From positions 310,001 through 374,000 of the forward strand of contig JABYQU010000007.1 of NCBI GenBank assembly GCA_022264855.1: a stretch of 64,000 nucleotides of DNA, written 5' to 3'. The position numbers and the translations under genes are program-made. Below, one piece after another: positions 31,979 to 45,400 of the stretch; positions within the stretch are counted from its first letter, which is position 1; every line of letters begins with the position of its first letter. The DNA is from Lenzites betulinus (taxonomy: Eukaryota > Basidiomycota > Agaricomycetes > Polyporales > Polyporaceae). The notes beneath the pieces are model-generated. The model saw nothing but the letters and a program-made list of their open reading frames with translations, searched no databases and had not been told where the DNA came from.

Positions 31979-33084
31979 ATGTCTTTCACTCTGAAGAATG
32001 CTTGTCTGAGGGATATCTCGAGGGCGTTTGCGCGTAGAACACCAACAACTGCTAGACATGCCCGTCATCTTCATCCGCTAGCCGGGAACACGAGTGCTCT
32101 GCATGGACATGCGTATCCTGTAACTGCCAACCTAGTGCCTATTGTGATCGAGCAAACAGTCCGTCTATATGCCACCAATTTAGCATGGCTAGTTCTGAGT
32201 TTCTGTAGGGACGGGGAGAGCGAAGTTACGATATCTTCTCGCGCTTGCTTCGTGAGAGGGTGATCATGCTCTACGGGCCAGTGAGTACACCCAATTTCTG
32301 GAGATCTGACACGTTGACATTCAAAAGATTATGGACAACGATTCTGCACTTACAGTTGCACAATTACTTTTCCTAGAGGCGGAGGAAACCTCCAAACCCA
32401 TACATCTCTACATTAACTCACCAGGAGGTAGCGTAACTGCAGGCCTCGCAATTTACGACACGGTGAGCACATCCTCGGCTCTAGCGCATGTTCGATAAAT
32501 ATTGAGTCTATGACGGTAGATGCAATATGTCTCGTCACCCATACACACTTACTGTGTCGGTCAAGCTTGCTCTATGGGCTCGCTTCTCCTGGCTGCAGGC
32601 GAGAAGGGGAAACGACATGCGTTGCCCCACTCAAGTATCATGATTCACCGTGCGTGCTTCCGAGTACCGAATATCATTGAAGGGGTTTTGACGCATTATA
32701 TGCGTATATATCAAAGAGCCCTCTGGCGGCGCATCCGGCCAGGCTTCCGACATCGCAATCCACGCAAAAGAGATTCTGCGGGTGCGGGAAGTGCTCACCG
32801 GTATCTATCAGAAGCACTGCTCCCTGGAAGGCGAAGAGGTACAAGACAGCCTCAGCCGGTTTCGTGCGTGTCCGCTGCTCCTCTCATGTTATTGTCCACT
32901 GAATGGTGGTCGCGAGCAGAGAAAGCGCTAGAAAGGGACTACTTCATGACGGGTGAGTGATTTTCTCGGTTTACAGAGACTGCAGCCGCCAACCTATTGT
33001 ATCCGTTATATAGCGCCGGAAGCGTTAGAATTCGGTATTGTAGATATGGTCCTAGAAAAACGTCCAGCGATGGAGAGCATCTAG
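31979..33084 (+). CDS. CLPP: mitochondrial ATP-dependent Clp protease proteolytic subunit
   Basis: Seven exons join in phase. The Arg-rich N-terminus ([20 protein letters not shown]) looks like a mitochondrial presequence. The core reads [31 protein letters not shown], then the catalytic serine in GQACSMGS, histidine in [16 protein letters not shown] (the intron falls inside HQP) and aspartate in ALERDYFM, so the Ser-His-Asp triad is complete. The frame ends [18 protein letters not shown] with TAG 33082-33084. ClpP forms heptameric rings that degrade matrix proteins with ClpX. Length is close to bacterial ClpP plus a leader. Acceptors of two introns were chosen to keep phase and restore the family pattern. 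Confidence 0.93.
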
Positions 33085-34011
33085 GCTTCTTCGAATCCCA
33101 GGAATCTACACTGAGTTTTGGCACGTTTCTCCCTGAAAATATACTGATCTGCCCCCGACCTGGGGCTTTGTTACAAAACCTCCCGATACCATCCTGGAAC
33201 CTGAGAAGGGTGCACATTGCCCTTACCTGCGTTGTTTCTAGCCATTATCGTCAACCCCTATCACATCAAGCTGACCATATGCCTACCCGGCGCACATTGA
33301 GGAACTTGCTTGAAAAAGAGTACAGGCTCCAGTGTGACATGCTCGTCCCGTTCTCGGCACGGTGAGCACCCTGTCGTTCTATCGTTCTCAGCCAGCGCCG
33401 GTCTGTCACCTTTCACAGGCGTCTGAGCTTCCTACCTCCTGTGCACAGCACAAGTGAACTCAACGGAAGCGGCATGCGTCTTACCCGGAACAGCGTTCCA
33501 CTTCCGTGGGGATCAGCTCTCACGCGCATGTCATGGCGTACTCGGGGACCGGACAGACACCCGGCGGCATGCGACCCACGCATGCGGTCGTGACGATCCT
33601 GGCGGTCGTTTCCTGGGGCTTGTGCGCGCGAGGCCCGGCTCCTGGTTCCTGGGCCATGCTTGACAGACGGTGGTAATCGGTGAGAGTAGGCGACTCGTGG
33701 TCGCCTCTGTGGTTATTTCCGCACACCTTCGCGATCCCGCCCGCAGCCGCCTGTCGCTCCCATGGATGCAGGTCACAGGTCTTCCTCGTCCTATGCGGTC
33801 TATGCCTCGGCAGGCTCGACGCGTCCACGCCACTTGGGCGGTGGCTGATCATCCCTGCCCCTATGTGCACGGCTGCGAAGACGCGGTAGAAGTCGCGCAG
33901 CGTTCAATGGCACCAGCACCAGGCGGCCGGCGTCCTGGGACCTGTTGAACTTACCGGGATCGGTCGCCATTTGGGGCGTCCTGGGTTAGTTGGGCCATTG
34001 CCGCATGTTGA
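33085..34011. other. region with possible exons, unassigned
   Basis: A frame from ATG 33281 (MPTRRTLRNLLEKEYRLQCD) can be spliced once at a good donor (about 33362) to a continuing frame, but it soon ends and no domain is seen. It may be the 5' part of the small gene that ends at 34326, or noise. Confidence 0.2.
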
Positions 34012-34326
34012 ATGGTGTGCGCCGCAAAGTGCTCCCGTTCGTTTCGGATCCTCATCGCTGCCAGACCGAGGGAAGAGACGTGTATGAACGCATGGCAGCT
34101 CTTTTGGCAGAACGCAAATTTCACCGGTAAGTGTAGCCCTCTGGATTGGGTAGCCAGGGGAATTACCAGACTCATCAGAATGTGGGCCCGAATGTAAGTG
34201 TTTGTATCAAATAGCATGCATAGCTGCTAACGCGAACGTGCTTTCATATTAATTCCCTTCTACTCCCCAGATGATCGTCGCTACCAACCAGACCCTACGC
34301 GCAAACGAGTTTATGCCACACTATAG
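34012..34326 (+). CDS. small uncharacterised spliced gene or 3' end of one
   Basis: Three segments join in phase: 34012-34126, a 15 bp exon 34179-34193 and 34271-34326, with GTAAGT donors at both introns and good acceptors. The product would be 61 residues ending with DDRRYQPDPTRKRVYATL and a TAG. The middle part (CMNAWQLFWQNANFTEC) has two cysteines. I recognise no family. The start at 34012 is arbitrary; more exons may lie upstream. Confidence 0.3.
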
Positions 34327-37131
34327 GTCTCACTCGGTTTTGCAACATCGTTGATGGCAACTATGTTCAGCCTTCCACCCGATGCTCATATTGTCGAATG
34401 CACCCCTCACATAGTCTCTCATAGGGAGCTGCGAAAAATTGTACTGATTGTGCGACGTCTACCAGAGGGATCACATCCTCAAGAGCTCCGGTTCTTCTCA
34501 GCAATTGCGCCCGATATCCGTCACAGGGTAAGTGTTTGCATGCAGTGCGTCTTTTACCTAGAAGGTGACTACAGCCTCGGTATTATATTTCGCAGCCTTT
34601 GGGCCTCAGTGCTCATGATCTGCATGGGAGCGCGAACCCAAGAAGCGGTATGGACATGCGGAAGCGGTCAGCGCTCAATACCAACCGTCACACTACGTCG
34701 CCGCGCCGATTATGGTCAAAGTCGCCCCGCTCGCTCACGGAGGCCGTCCGGGCTCTCGTGGGCAAGAACGCCTCGGTTCCTGAAGTGAATTGGCCACGGG
34801 TTCCTCGCCGACCAATCTCCACGGGTCAACGCCGCTCCCGTGGAACTTGACTTCTCAATTACCGGGCTCCGCCGTTACGGTGCAATTGCGCCCGCGCCCC
34901 CGCGCGCCTCGCTCCCAGAATTCGCTTCCTCTCATCTCCGTCACAGTGGCATGCTAGACGACCACGTCGGATGTCCGGACGTGAGTGCCGCGCGTTATGG
35001 GTCGCCGCATTCCCACCGCCAGTCTCGTCACGTCCGATACTGTATCGGAACGGCCGTGAGTAACCGCTCTTCAGGGTCCCTTCGCTGTCATGGTGCCGCT
35101 GCTAAGAAGGCGTTTGTGATACAGATCGTGGCTGCCGATGGTGCCACTGCTTTGTATGGCAGCTCCGCCGTCAGCTACGGTCAACGCTGGTCAACGGGGC
35201 CACCATCATCACGCCTTCGGCATCAGTTGAACTCCTCCCAATGGCGCGGTGGCAGTGAGCGGGGGTGTATGTGACTAATTATTGGTGTGTGCCCAACTGC
35301 GTCGGCATGTTCCACGGGCTGACGGCCATGATGCACGACAGGCGAGGCATGCACGTACGTACTGCACATTGCGATCGCGAGATCCTGATCATCCGGGACC
35401 AGGCGGCCTGGTTGTCGGCGGCTCATCATTGCTAAATGGATGGGTGAGCCGCTGATCGTTTGTTCGATCTCACGGGTGCATTTCGCAGGGTTCCGCAGCT
35501 CGGGGAGGTGCCGCAACCCGCGTGCCGAGGATGTCTTCGAGCGGTATTCCTGGGGCTGCTTCTCGCCTTGGACACTGGGTGAACCACCCGGAAGAGGTGA
35601 ATGCAACGCTTAGAATTTGTTATGGGACACTTCAGCGCGTCCGGACGCGACGAACCTGCGGGCCTTCCCTGCTACATGCGGATTAGCGTTTGCCCCTGTT
35701 GCTCGAACAACCTTTGAATACGGCGTATCGACGAGCACAGTGGTAAGAGGTGATTGTTGGTCAATTTGCTAAGCCTAAATATCTCTATGACAGGAACTTT
35801 ATCTCCCCTAGGACTTTTTGGCGTGGTGCCAGCATCCTCCCGTATCATGCACGACGCGGCTGTGGTCGGCGCACTCTCCTAGATGGCGCTCATGCTTGAT
35901 CGCAGCTCGTACCGAGCGCGGAGGTTCGGCGCCATATCCCGTCGCTGGAGGATAGCCCAGGTGTCCTTCGATCTTGCACTATACGTGCTTCGCCTGGAAT
36001 CTGACATAACTCGCCGGGACCGCGGTGTCGACGTTTTCCCATCACGCTATTTGACTCAGACGCCTGCAATAGGGTTCAAGTATAAGGCCACCGTGCTCGT
36101 GGCTTGGGCATGAGCACTCTCCAATATAACATTGTGGGCATCACGGCCATGCAACAAAGCATCATGCATCAGCACTAGCCGGTCTTCGTGCGTTAAGATA
36201 CATCCGTGGGGTTCGCGCAGCGGTCAGCATTTCGTGTAAGGTGAGTTGCCCAGGACAGAACCGTATGTTTGCACTACAGAAGCCAACCATCCCTTGATAC
36301 AGACGTCCGCCTTTCTTCCACGGCCATCGACTTTGTGTGAACGATGCGGCGTGAGTTCGAGTCTGGTCTCATACTGGTCGTACGCTCTTTGACACATCGC
36401 CGCGTCGCGTCATACTTCCTTCCTAGGTGCATTATATGCTCCCTGGAATATTACACCATACCAAGGCTGCATTGCTCCTATGTGGTGTATACAATCACCA
36501 GTGTGGTTAGACGAACTACTTTGCGAACCATGCCGCCCTGTCGGCAGTTGGCAGTGCGCCCGCGCCGACGCCGAGGCGCTAGGCGCTGAAGGTACGTACA
36601 GGCTTGAGCTCTGAGTCTAAGCGCCCCAAATGTGGCAACCCAGCTGACATTGACTTAGAACTACTACTGTACGTTAGACCTTGTGTGGAAGGAAGAAATG
36701 ACGCCACTAAAGTCAAATGCCGTGCCCCTCCGCCCCCCGCTGCCTCGTGCCTCTCGATCGCGGGTTAGACGGATACAAACTGGGCGGATTGTACGTATGC
36801 AAACATCAGCTGGTCCTACCCCAGCGTCCCGCTTGAACCCTGTCGCTCCTCTTCGCGGCGGTGGGCGGTCATCGCCCCTGCGACGCGTTTCGAAACGCAT
36901 CGCTCGAGCCCGCCGGGTATTTACGCTGCATTCAGGTACTCGAGGTGTCCACGAGAGAACTGAACCGAACATGCAAGATGCAGGATGCATCGGCTAAGGG
37001 AACGGTTGGCAGTGCTTGGCATTTTTATGGAATCGGCGTCAAGAATGCCGCTTATATGTCTTGGTGAACCGCAGCGAGGCCTCCTGTCGCCCTTTTCTTG
37101 CGCTGCCGCCCTGCTGTCTCGGCCGCAGACG
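34327..37131. other. 2.8 kb without a recognised gene
   Basis: Several short frames (34351-34788, 34840-35274, 36683-36997) lack domains and splice support. The last few hundred bases should include the promoter of the first DUF6534 gene. Confidence 0.45.
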
Positions 37132-39380
37132 ATGCCTGCCACCCTCCTCCATCCCCCTTTGAAGCCCGAAGGCGCGATGGCTTTGTTCGTGGCGCGCGAG
37201 GTCGCGGCCGAGGTAAATCCTTCTAGCGGGATTGCTACTTCTGTCTTCAATCACTCTCCTCCGCCGGTGCTTATAGGGGGTTTGATTGCGCTGTTGTAAG
37301 CACCGTTTACGTGCATCCCTGCGCGAGTCCTGACGATCCCTATGTAACCCTTAACAGTCTGTCCGGTGTCGTATTTATGCAAGTCGCCATGTACTTCCAG
37401 TTGTATTCGACAGATAGGAGAAGGACAAAGGGATTGGTGAGCGTTGCCAATGTTTTCAGCATGACTGCCGTGTTGATAGCGCCGCCCACTAGGTCCTCGC
37501 GGTGTGGTATGTTCCTTGAATACGGTGGTATCTAGCGAACCCATGAGCTCACGTCGCATTGCTCAGGGTACTGGACGTACTCCATTCCTCCATGGTGATC
37601 ACGGCAAACTGGGAGGACCTAGTCATGAATTATGGTGCCTATGCAGAACTGAACTCCATCGCATGGTAAGGGAAGTGGTTCCGCTTTGCTTCTGCGCGGC
37701 TGATAGGTAGTCATAGGTCAATCGCGGTAGGCGTCTCTGTCCATATTGATGTTATCTCGAGATGCTCACTGATTGACATATACCTATACGTCAGGTTACA
37801 ATTGCCCTCACGGTAAGTGAGGCGTTTCTAAGTAGAAGGTGGTAACTTACGTCGTACAGGCTATCACAACCTTCATAGTACATGGGTGCGCACAATGAGG
37901 TGCTTCCAGTTCCAAGCCATCTAACGCACCCCTAGCTTCTTCATTCACAGAATATATGCATGTACGTTGTCGTGTAGCAAACCGCCACTGCATGACTGAC
38001 GTCTTTTCACAGTGAGTAAAGGGAACTTATATATTACGACTCCCCTGGTAGGATTCAGATAGCGCTATTGAGTATACGCGTTTGCTGAACGGTGTCATCT
38101 AGATCACTCTGGCCTTGTTGCGAGTTGGTGAGGATTTTCACACTCATACCAATTTTCTTGTGAGCTGATGTTCATCTCCGCAGGCGCTGCTTCCGGTGAG
38201 TCTTCATCGAACAAGTCGGGATAACTTTATTCTTATCCGCACGGCGCAGTCACAACGTCAGAGATGTAAGCATCGCACTATTTCTGGTAGCCTGTCCGGA
38301 CGAGATGATAATTAAATGTCCACATTCAGGATCAAGCTGGGCAACTATCCACTCTTTGTCTCGAAGTTCTCAGTAAGGCTGTTGATAACAACGCACGGCT
38401 GCGGTTATGATGTTGACATACCACGCAGTGGGTGTTCACGCTCGGCCTGGCCGTCTCGGCGTCCCTCGACGTCCTAATCGCCGCGATCATGTGTTATTAT
38501 ATTCGGAAAGGACGGAGTACCGCATTTGTTCGGTGTGTTCTGCCTTTCTCGAGATCTTGTCGTGATAGCTGATAATCACGCCCAGTATGAGTCGTATCAT
38601 CGACATCTTGACGTTGTACGCAGTTGAGAACGGGATGATCACTTGGTATATACGCCCCTTTTTGTATGATACCGAAGCTAACGAAATTTCATACAGTGTC
38701 GCAACAGCTCTGTCTCTCTTTTTCGTGAGTCGCCCCCAAATCTATTGAACGCCAAAGTAAACTTATAAACGGGGACGCTGCTTACAGTGGCTATTTATGC
38801 GATACAACTTCGTGTTCTTAGGCATGCACCTTGCCATCAATAAACGTACGTGCTTCAGGCCTGTGCGCTCTTCCCTTGTCGTTCAACTTTCAAGCACAGT
38901 ATATGCCAACTCTTTCCTCGCGAGGTGAGTGACTGATGCGATGTAGAAGCTGAACTGCAACGCGAGGATCTGACCGACATATAGTCTCAACGCCCGAAAG
39001 AGCTTGGCGAACAAATCGCAGGGCTCAGGGCAAGTCATGGAAGCATATGCGCTGCCTTTACGATTCCCGAGTATCAACCAGACGAGAGACAACGTAAGTC
39101 TTGATATCTCCGCGTGCTTCTGCCATGTCTGATTCTTCGAACAGTCTCGACAGGGTGGTCAGCCGCAGCACACTAACTCGAAAGTTCGTAGTCAGCTCCA
39201 GGGTACCGTGTGCAACCTGCTAATCAGTCCCGCAAGTAGATCGTCGAGATTACTATCGATGTCGAGCGGACTGTCCAACGCGACTCCGACGTGGATGGGC
39301 GAGCCAGCGACCAGGACAGCCATCCCGTCGAGTCCGAGAAGCGCGCTATGTCGGATATGACAGGTGCGAGGATGCACTGA
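37132..39380 (+). CDS. DUF6534-like seven-helix membrane protein, copy 1
   Basis: Twenty-one exons give a 376-residue frame with no phase conflict. Hydrophobic helices include VLIGGLIALLFLSGVVFMQV, VLAVWVLDVLHSSMVI, SIAVTIALTAITTFIVHGFF, ITLALLRVGAASVTTS, WVFTLGLAVSASLDVLIAAI, VATALSLFFW and YNFVFLGMHLAINK; the C-terminal half has the family landmarks VENGMITC, LYANSFLASLNARKSL. Exons 3, 5, 6, 11 and 12 are only 14, 10, 18, 12 and 16 bp. The tail (RQGGQPQHTNSK, then IVEITIDVERTV) is hydrophilic and cytosolic by prediction. This family is large in basidiomycetes and of unknown role. A second copy follows in tandem. Confidence 0.85.
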
Positions 39381-40193
39381 AGATGGATCTTCGGTGTACA
39401 CGTGCTGTACGAGTATCCTGCTACAGACCTTTTCCCTATCCGTTCCATCATATATATGCCGTAGTGCTCACTAGTAACTCTTAGTTCACCATATCTCACG
39501 CGCTGGCCTGTAGAGGCTGACGATAATCCTTCGCCTCTATCCACGGCGGATCATTGTCGCATATCCGTGCTGAGGCTTGCAAACTGTCATATTGAGGTAA
39601 CGTTCAAAGCCTATTCGTTGAGCTAACCATGAGATCTGCCCGCCTCTACGCCACCACGCCGGCGCTTGCAGAAGTCGACCAACCTGGACTCTGGTCACTC
39701 TAAGACTCCTAGCTATACATTACTTGCGGCCTGTGGTCTCGGAACTACTTGCTACTGCCGTCAATTCTCGTTCGAGTAGCGGAAGCTTCACGGCCGGGTC
39801 TACCTGTGTAGAACGCACATCACTGGTACTGCCATTAGGAATGGGACAACCTTCCATGTACAAGCGTGTCCGCAGCTGTCTGTATTATGACAGGTGCGTG
39901 CGGGGAGCATCCTGGAGCATCTCCTAGGCCGGTATCCTGTTCTCATGGCGTGTCTGTAACTTGACAGATGGACGATGCCGTCAGTACTTCGTGGTAGCGC
40001 GCGGCGTTCTATGGCGGCTCCGACCTCGAAGCCTGCGCTCAGCTTGTGTTGATAAGGTGCTACGAGCGAACGTCGCCCCCGGTAGTGTATCAAGAACTGC
40101 ATTGGCCCCCGCTATTCAGGTGATACCTCCTCCCGCACCACGTCTCGTACGCCAAGTTTGCACGCGTTGCGGCGAGTGCCGAGGAATTAGAGG
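39381..40193. other. spacer between the two DUF6534-like genes
   Basis: About 810 bp, no supportable gene; presumably the promoter of copy 2. Confidence 0.5.
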
Positions 40194-42421
40194 ATGCTTC
40201 ACAACGTCGTCCACGCCGCGGACTCGGCTTCGGCACACACTGGCAATGTAGATGCCGATGCATGGCGCACGCTTTATCACTCATCGGGTGCTGTCCTTGT
40301 TGGCGGACTGGTTGCACTGTTGTGAGTACCATAACTTGAATGCTCATGATAATGGTAGTCCATTGATGATGTCGCGGTCGTAGCCTTTCTGGTGCGGTGC
40401 TCCTGCAAGTCGTCCTGTACTGCCAGATGTACCCACTGGATTCGAGAAAGGTGAAATGCATGGTGAGTTACAGCCTATCGCAATGAGAAGTTGATCCTGA
40501 TCACGCTGTCTCGTCCGAGTAGGTGGCCTTGATCTGGTATGCAGAGAGAGCAAGACATGCACCCATTGTCGAACTCATATCACCCCTAGGATATTGGACT
40601 GTATCCATTCCGTCATGGTCGGTATCGCAAACTGGCAAAATCTCGTCGCGAACTTTGGAAAGTTCGACGGTCTGGACGGTATCACTTGGTACGTTCGTCG
40701 GACCCTCCGCGAGACATACGTTATTAAAAACATATTGCCCAGGTCTGTGGCGGTTAGTTGTGATAGTCTTGAAGGACGCGTGTACATACTAACAGGGGTT
40801 CACCTAAGGTTACGGTTGCCCTTACTGTGAGATTATTACGTGCGGATTCCAATATTGTCTGACTGTTGTGACGATGCAGGCAACAACTACGTTCTTAGTG
40901 CATTGGTGAGTGGCGCAGTACACCATCGAATTTTCCGACTTAACTTCCCAATCCAGCTTCTTTTCCTATCGGATACACACACGTAGGTGCTATGGTTCGC
41001 TTGCTCGAACGACCCCTGAAAATCATATCACCTCAGTCAGCCGTAGTAATTGGTGGATAACTGCGCCGCTGGTAGGTCCACGTTCACGCTGCAATTTTAA
41101 CTTCTCTCACTAGAATTCCAGTTCTCTCTAGCGACGATTAGACTAGGTGAACATGATACCATGACGAATCTCTTTGAGTGCACGTGCTAACGTACGGCGT
41201 TGGTCCGTGACAGTGGCTGCGGGAGGTATGTCAACTTAGACCGCTCGTACGAGTCTAAAACTGAGCAGAACGTCGCGCTTGTAGTATCAACCTCAGAAAT
41301 GTCAGCTCTGAAGCGCTTCACAACAGTCGATTGACCACTACTCACATCACTCTAGGTTGCGACTGAAGAGCTTCTCGCAATTTGTCGACAGATATAGCGT
41401 GAGCCTTGTCCATAATAATAACCCCTCTCGTAGGTTGACGTAGAGGTCCCCTACACAGTATGTGTTCACTTTAGGTCTCTCCACCTCAACCCTCCTCGAT
41501 ATCCTGATCACCGGCACCCTGTGTTACTACCTGAGGCAGCGCAGGAGCGGTCTCGAGAGGTGAGTGTGGGACGCCTATTGAGTTTGCGTCGGATCTTGAG
41601 GCTCACGGGGTATCAGGATGGATCACGTTATCGGAATGCTCACTCTGTACACAGTCGAAAACGGCATGTTAACATGGTATGTTACTCGCACGTTAAACAC
41701 TTGTCGGGCTGCGGTGAGTCTAATTGCATGATACCAGCATCACAACTGCAATTTCCCTGGTTTGCGTACGTCCCATCTTCATCAAAGCATATAGACTTGT
41801 TGACGTCGTCTGTTCGATACACGATAGTGGCTCGCGATGCCGCACAACTTGATATTCCTGGGGCTGCATCTCGCCATCAGCAAAAGTAGGTCCAATGTAT
41901 CTCAGGTTGACAGATGTGTGTCGCTGATTCCCAGCTCAGTGTATGCCAACTCGTTCCTGGCAAGGTGCGCGCTCAGTGGGAACATTATGACATTCCGCGC
42001 GATGTGCTCACCATCGTGTATTACGCACAGCTTAAACGCAAGGAGAGCGCTGTCGAACCGGTCCCAGGGGTCTAGCGGAGTAGACGGCTTCCCGCTGCCC
42101 GTTCTCCTCCCGAGCCCGTATAGTCCGCGAGAACCCGGAGCTCCTTGGTCGGCACGTCATGCCATAATCGTTCACGTTGAAATAGTCTGACGAGCATCGT
42201 TCGCAGCCTGGAACGCGGAGCATCGGTCGATCTCCCCCTACACAAAAGGTTAGTCCTCCACAATCCAACGCTGGTGCGGGCCGACATGGCACTGACATGG
42301 GGCGCTACAGCCCCTCCACGTCAACATTGAGATCGAGCAGACTGTTCACCCTGAGCATTACGGGGGTTCCCAGGAAGCCAACTCAGAGCACCGTTCATCT
42401 CGCGACATCAAGCACACATAG
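40194..42421 (+). CDS. DUF6534-like seven-helix membrane protein, copy 2
   Basis: Exons 1-19 run from ATG 40194 to about 42060 and match copy 1 exon for exon; sizes of exons 2-13 are identical (79, 14, 99, 10, 18, 26, 26, 35, 25, 12, 16 and 43 bp). Helices include SGAVLLQVVLYCQMY, SVAVTVALTATTTFLVHCFF, FTLGLSTSTLLDILITGTL, ITTAISLVCW and HNLIFLGLHLAISK, and the landmarks VENGMLTC and MYANSFLASLNARRAL are present. The last exons are less sure: a 42 bp exon ending TQK and a final exon (LHVNIEIEQTV) parallel copy 1 and stop at 42419-42421, but the donor that leaves exon 19 could not be fixed. If it is not spliced, the frame would end at 42190. Confidence 0.8.
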
Positions 42422-45400
42422 CATTCGCTGGGAAATCATGAACGATCCTGCCAGAATACCCGTGCTCCTTAATCCTTGTATGCCGAAGACCGTTGTATCC
42501 TGTACGCCTTATATATGGTTCCCGTGCTCCTAGTTGACTACTAGCATTAAGTATGGATTTGCGTCGCATTTGTGAGCATTTTAGTCTCGACCCACATGTC
42601 CTGTGGTCGAGCCCGAACTGAGCTCATCTTCCGGCTTGGGAACTGTTTGTGTTCGCGGCATCACCCGTCCTGCAGGCAGTTTCGGAGCGATATCCGGTGC
42701 CAAGGGGGGTACGACGTTGCTCACGACCCATGCGGCGACCGGCTCCCGTACACGAGGATGACTTATGCAGTGAATGGATGTCGAGTATCCTTCGCCTGCG
42801 GGAGGCGTTCGCATAGACTCTGTACGGCCCGAGAGGGAACGGTGTCCTATCAGCCTTGCTTCTCGGTCAATGGGGTTTCCGCGCGCAGGGACGTGTGTAC
42901 TTCGCCGAGATCGTGTCGGGGTAGATGGGTCTGTGAATCCCTCATGTGATCTGTTCTATAGTCGGGATGTCAGCGAAAGGAACTCGAAGAGCCCCACATC
43001 CAACTCCGTGACATTGCTGCGTTGCAATGCCGCCTCTTCCTTGTTGTCGGTCGTAGCATTGCATTACCGTAACCAGAATGTCGAGGACTGTCAACGTACT
43101 GGGAAAGGAGGGGAGAACTTTACGCCGAAACGTCTCGTAGAAGCTGAGTTGCTCAGGTTACATACCTATGGCTGCCTGGGACCAAAAGTCTCGGAAAAGC
43201 GGAGTGGGTGGCCGCGGATAATATTCATGGGATGCTGTGGTGTGTGGTGAATATCGCTGCTCCAGAAACCACATCCGAGGCTCCGCGGGAGACTACAGAA
43301 ACGCGGTGAGTTAGCTGTCGTCATCCGAAATGTAAGATAGCAATCTCATACCCATTGCCGAAAGCAGTATTCACCGTGAACTGTCGGGTAAACATCACAG
43401 GTTTGGCTATAGAAGATCATCACCTAAGCGAGCCACAAAGAGTGTAGTCGGGTGGAGAACTTGCTCATCTCAGTGGTGCATGTATGGGTAGGTTCGACGT
43501 ACCGGTGTGCTCGTGATGATCCACCTGCTTCTGCTGACTGTCATAGAGGGCATGTGAGGTGGCCGGTCATGCCTTGTGACTCAGCTCACGTGTATGGATG
43601 CGGGAAGAGAAGAAGCTACAACGTTCAAGCTTTGGTCAGAGACTCACGTTGTGTACTGCAAACCGATTGGCGGGGAAGGGCGGGCAGGGCGCATATCACC
43701 AGGCGTGTAGGTATCGGAATGACAGGCCGCAGTGAAGCACAAGTGAAGCACATTGCGACTTCAAACGCCGTGTGAGTAAGGCCACTTTATCCCCGCGCAG
43801 ATTGTCTTGACCTCGAGCTCAAAGTCAGAGGCCTAGACGAAGACGGAGATGCGGTTCAGAATCCGATCGCCGACGTTCTCATTGAGTAACGTACTGACCG
43901 CAATGAACGACAGAATGCCCTGACGTTGCCATAGCTGTCTATATCGGGGCCACCGTGCAAGCCATGACAAAGATCATTGAAGCGCATACCACATCGAGGA
44001 GACCCAGCCGCCAAGTGTCCACATGCCAATCAGTATACGTTCGACGGTGACGCTGGGTTGACACGCTGTATGGCCACCCGCCATTGTGACGCGATCTGGC
44101 GGTTCGTGGTCACTCCATTGCCCGGCGGTCCAAGCTGAAGCGCACCATCGCCATGATCCGCCGGTCGTTTGAGGGGTACGGCAGATGGTACACAACCGCC
44201 TGAATGGAGACTGCGCCGGAGAGTCTGCCCGAACATTTCTCAGCGACTACGATGGCGTTCGAAGCGAACCGGGACTTACCACAATGAAATTTACCCTTCC
44301 ATCAGGATTGTTCCCGACGCGTGGGAGGGGGCTCCATTCGTCATCTTTCATGCGCGAGCGGCTGGGCAGGAGAAGCCCATGGACGCCTTCGTTGAATCGG
44401 TGCAGCTCGTGCAGACCGAGCATCTCTGTTCGTCGGGTAGGGCGGGATCCGAATGGAGGTTGTACGGAACGGACTTCCCGGAACCCCCATTGACGCGGCC
44501 ACCGCATTAATATCGTCGTGGTCGCCTTCTGTCTCAACAACCTCCGGCTCACAAATCCCCGCGCAGCCTACCGACTTCGCAGATGGCCTTCCCTTGATTG
44601 ATACGTGCGGGGCCATAAGGTTCGAGCTTGAATGTGATGGTGGAAACCATACAAGGTCAGCGTACGGGACATCCATGTGAAAGAGAACGAGCGAAGGCGT
44701 CGGCGCATGATGAAGCAGAAGCTGGTAAGGGCAGTCGTTAGCTTTGTTCTCGAGAGGATGCGCTCGTTGACAACTAGGACAGCCGAGTCATGTCCTGGAT
44801 GTCGTTGAGAGCGCAGCGGTGACTCTTCGGATGACGTCCTCTGGGACGCTAACAGCTTCTGTCTCCGACTATGAGCGGACATGTCGTATAGTCAACGTAT
44901 TTTAGAGTCTCGGCTCTGTCAGGGTTCGAGGCTATCGGAATTCGGGCATGCATACCAAAATTATTTCCGCAGGCATCCAGGCTGAAGCAGCGCTGGCTCC
45001 ACACAAGGGTGGCGCGCCTTGGCGACCACCGCGCTTTGTACTCGGACCCACCGCGTGTCGCCTATAATCAAGAGCTTAGGACACGCCGAGGAGAAGCGCT
45101 ATAAATCGACTTTGTACCTGATGGGTGGACTGTCCCTTTCTCCGGTCTGTCTCCGTTGGCAGGGAACGAAGGGTCGAACAGATCGCAGACCGCGCGAGCG
45201 GCTTCCGGCCTCGAGAATCCCGTACGACGTGAGAGACCCGCAGGAATAGATGAAGGGAGAAATCCCGCCATCGAGAAGTATGGAACAGACGCGTTCTCCC
45301 CTTCCCCGGAAAGTCGAGACGTTTCGGGTTGTTCGCACGCGAGCAGCATCTCGTTCTCGTGCGACTGGTGGTTGCACCGGTCTGCAAGCGAAGCAGCTGT

